The notes under the pieces: model-generated
What the model was told of the DNA's origin: nothing
The model's database searches: none
What the model saw: only the letters and a program-made list of their open reading frames with translations
Shown here: in pieces, positions 1 through 8,670 of the stretch
How positions within the stretch are numbered: the stretch's first letter is position 1
Layout of the letters: every line of letters starts with the position of its first letter
Source: G963675935 sp963675935
GTDB taxonomy: Bacteria > Planctomycetota > Planctomycetia > Pirellulales > Thermoguttaceae
NCBI GenBank assembly: GCA_963675935.2
Contig: CAXXPV010000008.1
Location: 744,001 to 808,000, forward strand
Reading direction: 5' to 3'
DNA length: 64,000 nt
Translations under genes and position numbers: made by a program

Positions 1-231
1 AATGTCCATGTAGGCCATTTTGTCGATGGCGCTCGGATCGGCCGCGATTTGCTCCAACTGCCGCTTGAGCATTTTGAACGCGAGTTCGTGCGTGAATTCA
101 AACGCCTGAACCGCCGCGGCGCGAAACTGTTCTCGCAAATCGGCATTCCCGGCCAGATCGGAATTGAGGAATCCGATGCTCTTTTCAAGGGCAGCCAAGG
201 CATTGCGAAGGGAGGTTAGATCAAGCCGCAT
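1..231 (-). CDS. HI0074/HepT-type nucleotidyltransferase-substrate-binding protein, 3' end cut by the window edge
   Basis: A minus-strand reading frame opens with ATG at 229-231 and runs off the left edge, giving 77 residues without a stop. It starts MRLDLTSLRNALAALEKS and contains QAFEFTHELAFKMLKRQLEQ, the typical helical signature of the HI0074 (nucleotidyltransferase substrate-binding, HepT-like) family. Members are all-helical partners of small MNT-type nucleotidyltransferases and often act as toxin-antitoxin pairs. The partner gene would lie outside the window or is absent, since asd is the next gene inward. Family call from visible motif; toxin role is inference. Confidence 0.7.
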   Translation of the reverse strand, partial: MRLDLTSLRNALAALEKSIGFLNSDLAGNADLREQFRAAAVQAFEFTHELAFKMLKRQLEQIAADPSAIDKMAYMDI

Positions 232-320
232 ACTGTTTCTCCGGCAATCTCCTACCCAGTAGCTGCAACCGGCACAATGTTACAGAGATCAAACAGCTTC
301 CCGCATCCGGCAGCCCCCCC

Positions 321-1322
321 CTACCCTTTCACCAGCAGTTCCGCGATCTGCACCGCGTTCGTCGCCGCGCCCTTGCGAAGGTTGTCGCTCACGCACCAGA
401 ACGCCAAACCGGTCGGGCAGGAAAGGTCTTCGCGGATGCGGCCGATGAACGTCTCGTCGCGCTGCGCGCAATTGACCGGCATCGGATATTCCTTCTTCGC
501 CAAATCGTCCAACACGACCAACCCCGGCGTGGCCGCGAACAGCCCGCGTGCCTCCTCGACCGTGATCTTCCGCTCGGTTTCGACCAGAATGCTTTCGCTG
601 TGGCAATTGGCCACCGGCACGCGGATGCACGTCGGGCATACCAAAATCTCTTCGTCCTCGAGCATCTTCCGCGTCTCGTACACCATCTTCATCTCTTCCG
701 ACGTGTAGCCCTCGTGCTTCGGGCCGCCGATCTGCGGAATGCAATTGAACGCGATCTGATAGGGGAACGTCTCGCACTTGAACGGCGTACCGTCCAACAG
801 GGCCTTCGTGCCGCCGATCAAATCGCGGGTGCCGGCCAAACCGGCCCCGCTCACGGCCTGATACGTGCTGACAACCACACGCCGTACACGGCTGGCGTCG
901 TGTAGCGGCTTGAGCGCCTGCACCATCTGCGTGGTCGAACAGTTCGGACTGGCGATGATTCCCTTATGGCGGCGAATCGCCTGCGGATTGACCTCCGGGA
1001 TCACCAGCGGCACGTTCGGGTCCATGCGCCAGTAGCCGCTTTCGTCGATCACCACGCAGCCGCGGCGGACGGCGTCCGGGATGTAATCGCGGGCGGTATC
1101 GTCCGGCGTGCTGCTGATAACGAGGTCCACGCCGTCGAAGACTGGTCCCTTCAACTCCTCGACGGTGATTTCCCGCCCGGCAAAGCGAATCTTCCGGCCG
1201 GCCGATCGACCCGAGGCCACGAACTTCATCGTCTTGAAGGGGAACTTCCTGGCTTCAAGCAGTTCACGAATGATGGTTCCGACAGCGCCGGTGGCGCCCA
1301 CGACCGCAACACAATCGAACAC
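321..1322 (-). CDS. asd: Aspartate-semialdehyde dehydrogenase
   Basis: This 333-residue protein would reduce aspartyl-4-phosphate to aspartate-4-semialdehyde with NADPH, the branch step to lysine/diaminopimelate, threonine and methionine. The N-terminus VFDCVAVVGATGAVG is the Rossmann dinucleotide loop. The active-site cysteine lies in ASPNCSTTQM, and the substrate-binding histidine region follows near GGPKHEG. I chose GTG at 1322 because AGGAGA lies 7 bases upstream and family members begin exactly at this point; a longer frame to 1361 would add 13 residues unlike the family. Cytoplasmic. It is transcribed away from the fucosidase gene, and a palindromic element lies in the divergent gap. 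Confidence 0.95.
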   Translation of the reverse strand: MFDCVAVVGATGAVGTIIRELLEARKFPFKTMKFVASGRSAGRKIRFAGREITVEELKGPVFDGVDLVISSTPDDTARDYIPDAVRRGCVVIDESGYWRMDPNVPLVIPEVNPQAIRRHKGIIASPNCSTTQMVQALKPLHDASRVRRVVVSTYQAVSGAGLAGTRDLIGGTKALLDGTPFKCETFPYQIAFNCIPQIGGPKHEGYTSEEMKMVYETRKMLEDEEILVCPTCIRVPVANCHSESILVETERKITVEEARGLFAATPGLVVLDDLAKKEYPMPVNCAQRDETFIGRIREDLSCPTGLAFWCVSDNLRKGAATNAVQIAELLVKG

Positions 1323-1414
1323 GGGAAGTCTCCTGCAAATGAAATTATCAAGTAGCCGCAAACCTATTCATTATCGCAAATTCGCCGGTGAATCTCAACG
1401 GCAAAACAAAAAAC

Positions 1415-1572
1415 CAGGAGAATTGCAAAGTCGCATTTTTTTGGATAGATGGGAAAAGCCGTCATTCTGGGCGCAGCGAAGAATCTCCTTGGCCCGCGGG
1501 AACTTACGCGATACCACGGAGATTCTTCGCTACGCCCAGAATGACGGCCTCCTGGACTTTGCAGTTCACCTG
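1415..1572. mobile_element. Palindromic MITE-like element, family A copy 1, with 10-bp target duplication
   Basis: The outer inverted arms are CAGGAGAATTGCAAAGTC (left) and GACTTTGCAGTTCACCTG (right), 16 of 18 matching. Inside is the shared hairpin core GTCATTCTGGGCGCAGCGAA...(loop)...and its reverse complement ending CAGAATGAC at 1544. Directly outside the arms is the same decamer AACAAAAAAC at 1405-1414 and 1573-1582. That is the footprint of a transposition event. The element has no coding capacity of its own. Confidence 0.85.
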
Positions 1573-1590
1573 AACAAAAAACATCAAGTG

Positions 1591-1619
1591 TTGCAATCCG
1601 CCTCGCCGTCTGTTATACT
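1591..1619 (+). promoter_or_regulatory. Predicted sigma-70 promoter for the GH29 gene
   Basis: TTGCAA at 1591-1596 and TATACT at 1614-1619 are separated by exactly 17 bases, about 100 bases before the GH29 start. The same layout (TTGC.., 17 bases, TATACT) is seen before fusA, which strengthens both calls. Confidence 0.6.
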
Positions 1620-1721
1620 ATACGCATTCGGGGGGGTGGGTTTACAAACACGGCCATCCTCCATTCGCTCCCCAAGTCCGTTCCCGCCATTTCCAACTTC
1701 GACCCTCTCGGGAGACCCGCC

Positions 1722-3164
1722 ATGTCCATGAGATTGTTTTGCGCCATGCTTCTATCGATTTGCCTGTTGCCGGCGGTTGCCGCCGCCCAAAATGTTCCGC
1801 AAGAAGTTTTGCGCAAGGCCGCCCACGTGACGCCGACGCCGCAGCAACTCACTTGGCAAGAGATGGAGTTTACTTGCTTCGCGCATTTCGGCATGAACAC
1901 CTTCACCGACCGCGAGTGGGGTGAAGGCAAGGAAGACCCGAAACTGTTCAACCCCTCGGCCCTCAATGCCGACCAGTGGGTCGCCGCGTGCAAAGCCGCC
2001 GGCGTCAAACTGCTGATTCTCACGTGTAAGCATCACGACGGGTTTTGCCTTTGGCCGAGCAAATACACCGAGCATTGCGTGAAGAACAGCCCGTGGCGCG
2101 AGGGGAAGGGCGATGTGGTCAAGGAAGTCGCCGACGCCTGCCGGCGCGGCGGCGTCAAGTTCGGCGTGTATCTTTCACTATGGGACCGCCACGAAAAAAC
2201 CTACGGCACGGACGCTTACAATGTGTACTACAAAAACCAACTACGCGAGTTGTTGACCAACTATGGCCCCATCGCCGAAGTGTGGTGGGACGGCGCCTGC
2301 GGCGAGGGGCCAAACGGCAAACGGCAGGTCTACGACTTCGACGGCTACGTCAAGCTCATGCGAGAATTGCAGCCCGACGCCATCGCAGCGGTCGCGGGGC
2401 CTGACATCCGCTGGGTCGGCAACGAGAGCGGCCTGGCCCGCGATAGTGAGTGGAGCGTGCTGCCGAAACCCTACGGCAACGCGATGGCCGGAGATTTGGG
2501 CAACCGCAAGTATCTCGCCGGCGCCAAGGAACTTCAATGGTATCCGGCCGAGTGCGACGTTTCGATCCGGCCCGGCTGGTTCTATCACGCCAAAGAAGAC
2601 GCGCAAGTAAGATCGCTGAAGAATCTGCTGGACATCTACTACCGCTCGATCGGCCGGAACTCGGTGCTGCTGTTGAATGTTCCGCCCGACCGGCGCGGAC
2701 TGTTCCACGAGAACGACGTGGCGAGGCTCAAGGAATTGCGTGCCACCGTCGACGAGACGTTCAAGACGAATTTGGCTGCCGGCGCTTCGGTCAAGGCCGA
2801 TAGCGCGGCGGCCGATCACCCCGCGGCGGCCGCCATCGACGGCAACCCGGCCACGTATTGGACCACGGCCGGAGAGGCCGTCGCCGGCTCGTTGGAAATC
2901 GACCTCGGCCGGGCCGTCACGTTCGATCGGGCGATGCTCCAGGAAATGATCGCCGCCGGCCAGCGGGTCGAGCGATTCAAGCTGGAGAGTTGGGACGGCA
3001 GCGCCTGGAAGGAATTCGCCGCAGCGACGACGATCGGCTACAAGCGGCTGTTGCAGTTCCCGCCGGTCACAACCTCGAAAGTGCGGCTGACGATTCTTGA
3101 CTCCCGCGATTGTCCCACGATCCGCGAGTTCGGGCTGTTCAAGGCGTCGGCGAAAGAGAATTAA
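1722..3164 (+). CDS. Secreted alpha-L-fucosidase, GH29, with C-terminal discoidin-like domain
   Basis: The 480-residue protein starts with a signal peptide (MSMRLFCAMLLSICLLPAVAAAQ) and would act in the periplasm or outside the cell, releasing terminal alpha-L-fucose. The GH29 barrel spans about residues 30-345, with TCKHHDGFCLWPS and the nucleophile-type motif EVWWDGACGEG, where Asp190 is the expected nucleophile. GRNSVLLLNVPPDRRG closes the barrel. Residues 350-475 (AIDGNPATYWTT...LEIDLGR) resemble a F5/8 type C carbohydrate-binding module. It is monocistronic, with its own predicted promoter, and a repeat-rich gap separates it from a second fucosidase of another family. Confidence 0.93.
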   Translation: MSMRLFCAMLLSICLLPAVAAAQNVPQEVLRKAAHVTPTPQQLTWQEMEFTCFAHFGMNTFTDREWGEGKEDPKLFNPSALNADQWVAACKAAGVKLLILTCKHHDGFCLWPSKYTEHCVKNSPWREGKGDVVKEVADACRRGGVKFGVYLSLWDRHEKTYGTDAYNVYYKNQLRELLTNYGPIAEVWWDGACGEGPNGKRQVYDFDGYVKLMRELQPDAIAAVAGPDIRWVGNESGLARDSEWSVLPKPYGNAMAGDLGNRKYLAGAKELQWYPAECDVSIRPGWFYHAKEDAQVRSLKNLLDIYYRSIGRNSVLLLNVPPDRRGLFHENDVARLKELRATVDETFKTNLAAGASVKADSAAADHPAAAAIDGNPATYWTTAGEAVAGSLEIDLGRAVTFDRAMLQEMIAAGQRVERFKLESWDGSAWKEFAAATTIGYKRLLQFPPVTTSKVRLTILDSRDCPTIREFGLFKASAKEN

Positions 3165-3371
3165 GTAGATCCCGCCTGCCGGGCGGGATTAAGTAGTTTC
3201 TGTTGCGGAAAGAGCCATCGGACCATTGTCATTCTGAGCGAAGCGAAGAATCTCCGCGTTTTCCGAGATTCTTCGCTTCGCTCAGAATGACAAAATGCCT
3301 TTCCGCAACAGAAACTAAGTAGGTCCCGCCTGCCGGGCGGGATTGAGTAGGTCCCGCCTGCCGGGCGGGAT
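3162..3371. repeat. 28-bp tandem repeat with CCCGCCTGCCGGGCGGGAT core
   Basis: Three copies of a roughly 28-bp unit (AAGTAG[A/G]T + CCCGCCTGCCGGGCGGGAT + T) occur at about 3163-3190, 3317-3345 and 3346-3371. The first overlaps the GH29 stop codon. Each core is itself a hairpin. A palindromic element (3197-3314) interrupts the array. A diverged inverted piece (GTCCGGCAGACGGGACC) follows at about 3388-3405, just before the GH95 ribosome-binding site. Confidence 0.8.
3197..3314. mobile_element. Palindromic MITE-like element, family E, inside a tandem array
   Basis: The outer arms TTTCTGTTGCGGAAAG (left) and CTTTCCGCAACAGAAA (right) are perfect inverted repeats. The interior is the shared core (GTCATTCTGAGCGAAGCGAA and its complement). 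The flanks read TTAAGTAG (3189-3196) and CTAAGTAG (3315-3322), a probable target duplication of 7-8 bp. The uninterrupted array would carry AAGTAG only once at this place. Confidence 0.75.
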
Positions 3372-3429
3372 ATTGACGTACTGTCCCGTCCGGCAGACGG
3401 GACCTACTTCCTCCAGAGAGAACCCGCCC

Positions 3430-5655
3430 ATGTTCCGAATCGCATTTTTCTCGATTCTGTTGACGATCACCGGCGTTGCCGCGGCCGAGCAAAACGATTT
3501 GACGTTGTGGTATACCCGGCCGGCGACCAATTGCATGAACGAGGCCCTGCCGATCGGCAATGGGCGCATGGGCGGAATGATCCACGGCGACCCGGCTTCC
3601 GAACACATCGTGCTGAACGAAGACAGCCTGTGGACCGGCGACGAGAATCCCTCGGGCAATCGTTCGCCCGAGCAGGACAACTACCATTACGACACGATGG
3701 GGGCGTATCAGAAGCTGGCTGATCTTTATATAGACATGCCCACGCACAAAGACGCGACGGACTATCGGCGCGAGTTGAACATCGGCACGGCCGTCGCCGC
3801 GACCAGCTACAAAGTCGGCGGCGTGACCTATCGCCGCGAGTATTTTTGCAGTCATGCGGACAACGTGCTGGTCGTGCGATTCACGGCCGACAAACGCGGA
3901 GCCTTTAGCGGGGCTGTTCGTTTGGTCGATGGGCACGCTGCGAAGACGGAGGCAATCGCCGTCAACAAGGTAACCGTCGCCGTCCTCCGTTCCACGGGCG
4001 AACTCAAAAACGGCATGAAATACGAAACCCAAGTGCGCATGTTGCCCAAAGGCGGCTCGATGGAAGTCGCGGGCGATAAGATCGAATTCCAAGGATGCGA
4101 CAGCCTGACGTTTTTCGTCGCTGCGGGCACGAACTATGTCATGGACTACGGCAAGCATTATCTTGGCGAAAACCCGGCGGCGAGAATCGCCCAAACGCTT
4201 GCGGCGTCGAGCAAAAAACCCTTTGATGTCCTGAAGGCCGTCCATACGAAAGACTTCCAATCGCTCTTCAATCGCGTGTCGGTCGATTTCGGCGCAACGC
4301 CGGCCGAGCGGTTGGCCCTGCCGATCGACAAACGAAAAGTGTTGCAGGCCGAGAAGGGCGGCGATCCGGACCTCGAAGAACTGATGTTCCAATACGGCCG
4401 CTACCTGTTAATTTCCTGTTCTCGCCCGGGCGGGCTGCCGGCCAACTTGCAGGGCCTTTGGAACGACAGCAACTCGCCGGCGTGGAGCAGCGATTATCAC
4501 ACGAATATCAACATCCAGATGAACTACTGGCCCGCCGAATCGACCAATCTGGCCGAATGCCACGAGCCGCTGTTCGATCTTATTTGCAGCCAGTTGGAAC
4601 CGTGGCGCAAGGCGACGCAGGCCGATCCCGACTTCAAGCTGCCGTCGGGCAAAAAGCAGGGCTGGACGGTTCGCACGTCGCACAACATCACCGGCGGCAT
4701 GGGCTGGATGTGGGACAGCACCTCGAACGCCTGGTATTGCCAGCATTTCTGGTGGCACTATCAATTCGGCGGCGACAAGAAGTTTTTGAGGAACGTTGCG
4801 TATCCGATCATGAAGGAGACGAGCGAATTTTGGGCCGACCGCTTGAAGACCCTGCCCGACGGTCGATTGGTGATTCCCAACTGTTGGTCGCCCGAACACG
4901 GCCCGCACGAAGACGGTTGCAGCTACAGCCAGCAGATCGTCCACGATTTGTTCACCAACTACGTCGAGGCGGCCGACGCCTTGGGCGTCGATCGCGAGTT
5001 CCGCGACAAGATCGCCGCGATGCAAGCGAAGCTTGTCGGGCCGAAAGTCGGGAAGTGGGGCCAGCTTCAAGAGTGGATGACCGACCGCGACGATCCGAAC
5101 GACCATCATCGGCACACGTCGCACCTGTTCGGCGTGTATCCGGGCCGGCAGATCAGCTTGGCCAAGACACCGGAATTCGCGGCGGCGGCGAAGAAATCGC
5201 TCGACGCCCGCGGGCCGGTCGGCGACGTGCGCGAGTGGTCGTTCGCGTGGCGCACGGCGCTTTATGCCCGGCTGGGCGACGCGGAATCGGCCCACGCCAT
5301 GTTCCAGCAATTGCTTGCCGACCGGAACACATGCTTGAATCTGTTCGGTCTGCATCCGCCGATGCAGATGGACGGCAATTTTGGCATCACGGCGGGCGTG
5401 GCGGAAATGCTGCTTCAATCGCACGCCGGCGAGATCGCCCTGCTGCCGGCGCTGCCAAAGGCCTGGCCGAACGGATCGGTCAAGGGTTTGCGGGCTCGCG
5501 GCGGCGTGACGGTCGATATGACGTGGAAAAATGGAAAATTGTCGTCGGCCCGGCTCATCGCCGACCGCGACGGCGAGCATCGCATCCGCACGCCGGACGG
5601 CGTCTCGAAGGTTTTTTTGAAGGCCGCCGTGGCGAAAGTAATGTCGGAAAAATAG
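3430..5655 (+). CDS. Secreted alpha-L-fucosidase, GH95 family
   Basis: This 741-residue protein begins MFRIAFFSILLTITGVAAAEQ, a clear signal peptide. I chose ATG at 3430 because an AGAGAG ribosome-binding site precedes it and the longer frame upstream only translates repeats. The order is the GH95 N-terminal beta domain (LWYTRPATNCMNEALPIGNGRMGG), then the (alpha/alpha)6 barrel. By comparison with bifidobacterial 1,2-alpha-L-fucosidase, Asn359 and Asn361 in HTNINIQMNYW, Glu489 in SPEHGP and Asp648 in QMDGNFG are the expected catalytic residues; all are present. It would hydrolyse alpha-1,2 (or related) fucosyl linkages by inversion and complement the retaining GH29 enzyme upstream. Confidence 0.94.
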   Translation: MFRIAFFSILLTITGVAAAEQNDLTLWYTRPATNCMNEALPIGNGRMGGMIHGDPASEHIVLNEDSLWTGDENPSGNRSPEQDNYHYDTMGAYQKLADLYIDMPTHKDATDYRRELNIGTAVAATSYKVGGVTYRREYFCSHADNVLVVRFTADKRGAFSGAVRLVDGHAAKTEAIAVNKVTVAVLRSTGELKNGMKYETQVRMLPKGGSMEVAGDKIEFQGCDSLTFFVAAGTNYVMDYGKHYLGENPAARIAQTLAASSKKPFDVLKAVHTKDFQSLFNRVSVDFGATPAERLALPIDKRKVLQAEKGGDPDLEELMFQYGRYLLISCSRPGGLPANLQGLWNDSNSPAWSSDYHTNINIQMNYWPAESTNLAECHEPLFDLICSQLEPWRKATQADPDFKLPSGKKQGWTVRTSHNITGGMGWMWDSTSNAWYCQHFWWHYQFGGDKKFLRNVAYPIMKETSEFWADRLKTLPDGRLVIPNCWSPEHGPHEDGCSYSQQIVHDLFTNYVEAADALGVDREFRDKIAAMQAKLVGPKVGKWGQLQEWMTDRDDPNDHHRHTSHLFGVYPGRQISLAKTPEFAAAAKKSLDARGPVGDVREWSFAWRTALYARLGDAESAHAMFQQLLADRNTCLNLFGLHPPMQMDGNFGITAGVAEMLLQSHAGEIALLPALPKAWPNGSVKGLRARGGVTVDMTWKNGKLSSARLIADRDGEHRIRTPDGVSKVFLKAAVAKVMSEK

Positions 5656-5720
5656 CCCGAGGCTAACAGTCTCCGGTGCTTTACCGCCGATTTTCCACGC
5701 TAGCACTGTCATCGCCTTCC

Positions 5721-5844
5721 GTAACCGTTCACGGGCCGGGAAAACATCGTCATTCTGAGCGTAGCGAAGAATCTCGTCTGGGCCGCGATTCCACGAGAGA
5801 TTCTTCGCTGCGATCAGAATGACGGGCGCCCCGTGAACGGTTAC
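5721..5844. mobile_element. Palindromic MITE-like element, family B copy 1, with 9-bp target duplication
   Basis: The element is 124 bp, with outer arms GTAACCGTTCACGGG and CCCGTGAACGGTTAC around the shared hairpin core. TCGCCTTCC is repeated immediately outside at 5712-5720 and 5845-5853. It differs at only about three positions from the copy inside earP (60590-60713), so both moved recently. The rest of this gap holds the fusA promoter. Confidence 0.9.
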
Positions 5845-5892
5845 TCGCCTTCCTGAAAGGCAGACGATCTCTAAAACGCCCCCAATCACCCC

Positions 5893-5921
5893 TTGCCGGG
5901 GCATTTTGATGATGATATACT
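5893..5921 (+). promoter_or_regulatory. Predicted sigma-70 promoter for fusA
   Basis: TTGCCG at 5893-5898 and TATACT at 5916-5921 have 17-base spacing. The start codon follows 46 bases after the -10 box, with GGGAGAGAGCGGAAGAG as a purine-rich ribosome-binding region. Confidence 0.6.
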
Positions 5922-5967
5922 ACAGGGCTCGGCATAAATCAGGCGGGAGAGAGCGGAAGAGAAACGA

Positions 5968-8070
5968 ATGGATCTGAAACAACTACGCAATATCGGTATC
6001 TCGGCGCACATCGACTCGGGCAAAACGACCTTGAGCGAGCGCATTTTATTCTATGCAGGCCGAATCCACCGGATGCAGGAAGTCCACGACGGCTCCGGCG
6101 GCGCCGGCGCCACGATGGACCACATGGAACTCGAGAAGGAACGCGGCATTACGATCACCAGCGCCGCCACGCAGGTCCAGTGGAAAAACCACACGATCAA
6201 TCTGATCGACACGCCCGGCCACGTCGATTTCACCGTCGAGGTCGAGCGGAGCCTGCGAGTTCTCGACGGCGCGGTCTTGGTGCTTTGCGCGGTCGGCGGC
6301 GTGCAGGCGCAATCGTTGACGATCGATCGTCAGATGCGCCGCTACCACGTCCCCCGCTTGGCCTTCATCAATAAGATGGACCGCACCGGCGCGAATCCCG
6401 AAAAGGTGGTCGAGCAGTTGCGGGCGAAGTTGAACTGCGACGCCCAATTGATGCAGATTCCGATCGGCCGCGAGACGGCATTCGAGGGCGTGGTCGATCT
6501 GATTACCCAAAAAGCCTTTTATTTCGACGGAACCAACGGCGAAGTGGTGCGCGAGGCGCCGATTCCCGACGAATTGGTTGACGAGGCCCGCGAGGCGCGC
6601 CACCATCTGCTCGAATCGCTTTCGATGTATAGCGACGAGTTGATGGAAATCCTGTTGGCCGAGGAGGAGCCGTCGCTCGATTTGATCAACGCCGTTACCC
6701 GTTCGGCCGTGGCGCAGTTGGAGTTCACGCCGGTGTATCTGGGCACGGCCTTTCGCAACAAGGGCGTGCAACCGCTATTGGACGCCGTCGTCCGGTTGCT
6801 CCCTTCGCCGTTGGACTGCGACACGAAGGCGTTCGTCTGGAGCCAAGAGGGCAGCACCGAGGAAATCACCCTCACGTCCGATCCGGAAAAGCCGACCGTG
6901 GCGATGGCCTTCAAACTGGTGGAAGACCCCTACGGCACGCTGACGTTCATGCGGATTTATCAGGGCCGTTTCGAGAAGGGCGGCACCTATTTCAACCAGC
7001 GGACGGGCCGAAAAGAGCGTTTTAGCCGCATTTTGCGGATGCACGCCGACCAGCGAGAAGACATCGACGAGGCCAACGCCGGCGACATCGTGGCCGTGCT
7101 GGGCGTCGATTGCGCCAGCGGCGACACCTATGCCTCGCAGCCGAAATACTGCACGCTGCAAAACATGTTCGTGCCCGAGCCGGTCATTCGCATGGCCATC
7201 GCCCCCAAGACGAACGACGGGGCCGATCGCCTGAGCAAGGCGCTGCACCGCTTCCGCCGCGAAGACCCGACGTTGAACGTCTCGACCGACGATGAGACGG
7301 CCGAAACGATCATCGCGGGCATGGGCGAGCTGCACCTCGAAATCTACATCGAGCGCATCCGCCGCGAGTACGGCGTCGAGGTCGAGGTCGGCGCGCCGAA
7401 GGTGAACTACCGCGAATCGCCCACGCAGGCCGCCGAGTTCAACACCCGGCACAGAAAGCAGACCGGCGGATCGGGCCAATACGCCCACATCGTCGGGCGT
7501 TTGGACGTGCTGCCGGAAGACGCCGAGGAACATTTCCAGTTCGAGGAAAACATCGTCGGCGGGCGGATTCCCAAGCAATACATTCCAGCCATCGAAAAGG
7601 GCTTCCGCGCGATGCTGCAAAAAGGTCCGATCGCCAAGTATCCGGTGGTCGGTTTGTCGGTAGTGATCGAAGACGGTTCATATCACGAAGTCGATAGCTC
7701 CGACATGGCATTCCAGGTTTGCGCCCAGACGGCGATGCGCGAGAATTTCTCGAAGACGAAGCCGGTGCTGCTCGAGCCGGTGATGCGGGTCGAAATCGAG
7801 TGTCCCAGCCAGTTCCAAGGGTCGGTGGTGGGCAATTTGACGTCGCGTCGCGGCATCGTGCATTCGACGGAAGTCCACGGCCCCGAAACGCGGATCGAGG
7901 GCGAGGTGCCGTTGTCTGAAACATTCGGCTATTCGACCGATCTGCGGAGCATGACACAAGGGCAAGGAACATTCACGATGGAGTTCGCCCGCTACAAGCG
8001 GATGCCCCGCCATCTCGAAGAAGAGGTGATCGCCGAACGGAAGAAAGCGGTTATGGCCGGGGCGTTGTGA
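5968..8070 (+). CDS. fusA: Translation elongation factor G, spirochaete/planctomycete/mitochondrial-like subtype
   Basis: A 700-residue translational GTPase that moves tRNAs and mRNA through the ribosome. G1 is HIDSGKTT (residues 13-20), the G2 region is around ERGITITSAAT, G3 is DTPGHVDF, and G4 is INKMDR. Domains II-V follow to the end, including NYRESP and the domain IV loop HEVDSSDMAFQ. The Ser in HIDSGKTT, instead of the usual Ala, is typical of mitochondrial EFG1 and the spd-type EF-G1 of spirochaetes, planctomycetes and deltaproteobacteria, where a second EF-G copy handles ribosome recycling. It stands alone, without rpsL/rpsG/tuf nearby, as is common for spd-type genes. Subtype assignment is inference from motifs. 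Confidence 0.95.
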   Translation: MDLKQLRNIGISAHIDSGKTTLSERILFYAGRIHRMQEVHDGSGGAGATMDHMELEKERGITITSAATQVQWKNHTINLIDTPGHVDFTVEVERSLRVLDGAVLVLCAVGGVQAQSLTIDRQMRRYHVPRLAFINKMDRTGANPEKVVEQLRAKLNCDAQLMQIPIGRETAFEGVVDLITQKAFYFDGTNGEVVREAPIPDELVDEAREARHHLLESLSMYSDELMEILLAEEEPSLDLINAVTRSAVAQLEFTPVYLGTAFRNKGVQPLLDAVVRLLPSPLDCDTKAFVWSQEGSTEEITLTSDPEKPTVAMAFKLVEDPYGTLTFMRIYQGRFEKGGTYFNQRTGRKERFSRILRMHADQREDIDEANAGDIVAVLGVDCASGDTYASQPKYCTLQNMFVPEPVIRMAIAPKTNDGADRLSKALHRFRREDPTLNVSTDDETAETIIAGMGELHLEIYIERIRREYGVEVEVGAPKVNYRESPTQAAEFNTRHRKQTGGSGQYAHIVGRLDVLPEDAEEHFQFEENIVGGRIPKQYIPAIEKGFRAMLQKGPIAKYPVVGLSVVIEDGSYHEVDSSDMAFQVCAQTAMRENFSKTKPVLLEPVMRVEIECPSQFQGSVVGNLTSRRGIVHSTEVHGPETRIEGEVPLSETFGYSTDLRSMTQGQGTFTMEFARYKRMPRHLEEEVIAERKKAVMAGAL

Positions 8071-8135
8071 TTCCTAAAAAGTGTTTCCGAAAAACCGGCC
8101 CCCCCATTTTATACCAATCGCAACTCGAATTAGTT

Positions 8136-8332
8136 CTACTGCGCATGGTTGGATGGTAGTTTCGTTTAGCCGGCGGACTTGCCCGCCGTGAGATTTGCCG
8201 CAAAACTCAGTATGAGGACACGGCGGATAAGTCCGCTGGCTAAACGACTTCTTGTTGCATCCATGCTTAATGACACAACTCGTTGACACAATTCATGTTG
8301 TGGCAAATATGCTAGCCAACCATGCGCAGCAG
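8136..8332. mobile_element. 197-bp MITE-like palindromic element
   Basis: Terminal inverted repeats CTACTGCGCATGGTTGG (8136-8152) and CCAACCATGCGCAGCAG (8316-8332) match at 16 of 17 positions. It has no coding capacity. It splits the interspersed repeat around it and itself contains a third palindrome at 8164-8245. Confidence 0.7.
8164..8245. repeat. GTTTAGCCGGCGG palindrome, copy 1
   Basis: GTTTAGCCGGCGGACTTGCC faces its near complement GGATAAGTCCGCTGGCTAAAC. The same palindrome type recurs at 44298-44369. Here it is nested within the 8136-8332 element. Confidence 0.75.
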
Positions 8333-8670
8333 AATTTGCGCGTTGGCATCTCGTGAAAAAGACGCTATTTCAAGCTGGAAACCGTATTATACTGCGAACG
8401 GTTGAAATTGTCCGGTTTTTCCACCTCACAAGAAATCGGACAAACCAAACCGTGCAAGGTATATAACCATTCACGGGCTGGCGACCCACGGAGCAGGCAC
8501 ACGGAGCGCGCCGTCCGTTCGACTTACAAACGGCTCAACGACGGCACACGGAGCGACGGCACACGGAGTGTGGGCCGCTAAAAACAGGGAGGAATGTGCC
8601 AAAAACTGGTCTTGGTCATTAGGACGTTTTTTGTTCCACTACGGTTTTTATGAGTACCAAGGAGTTGTTC

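Larger units (their letters stand above)
8111..8388. repeat. Interspersed repeat interrupted by a nested palindromic element
   Basis: ACCAATCGCAACTCGAATTA (from 8113) and, after a 200-bp interruption, GCGCGTTGG...GCTATTTCAAGCTGGAAACC (to about 8387) match the uninterrupted repeat at 32619-32687. The comparison shows the 8134-8333 segment is an insertion between the two halves, with AATTA on the left and AATTT on the right flank. Origin of the outer repeat is unknown. Confidence 0.7.

Noticed and set aside
1388..1573. Small coding frames over the palindromic elements (here and at 34.6-34.9 kb, 37.8-38.0 kb)
   Set aside because: They only translate the repeats, lack start signals, and change between copies.
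4408..5904. Long minus-strand open frame opposite the GH95 gene (also similar long antisense frames at 44475-46445 opposite dnaK and 19032-21074)
   Set aside because: They are mirror frames of GC-rich real genes, with Arg/Pro/Ala-rich low-complexity products and no ribosome-binding sites or family motifs.
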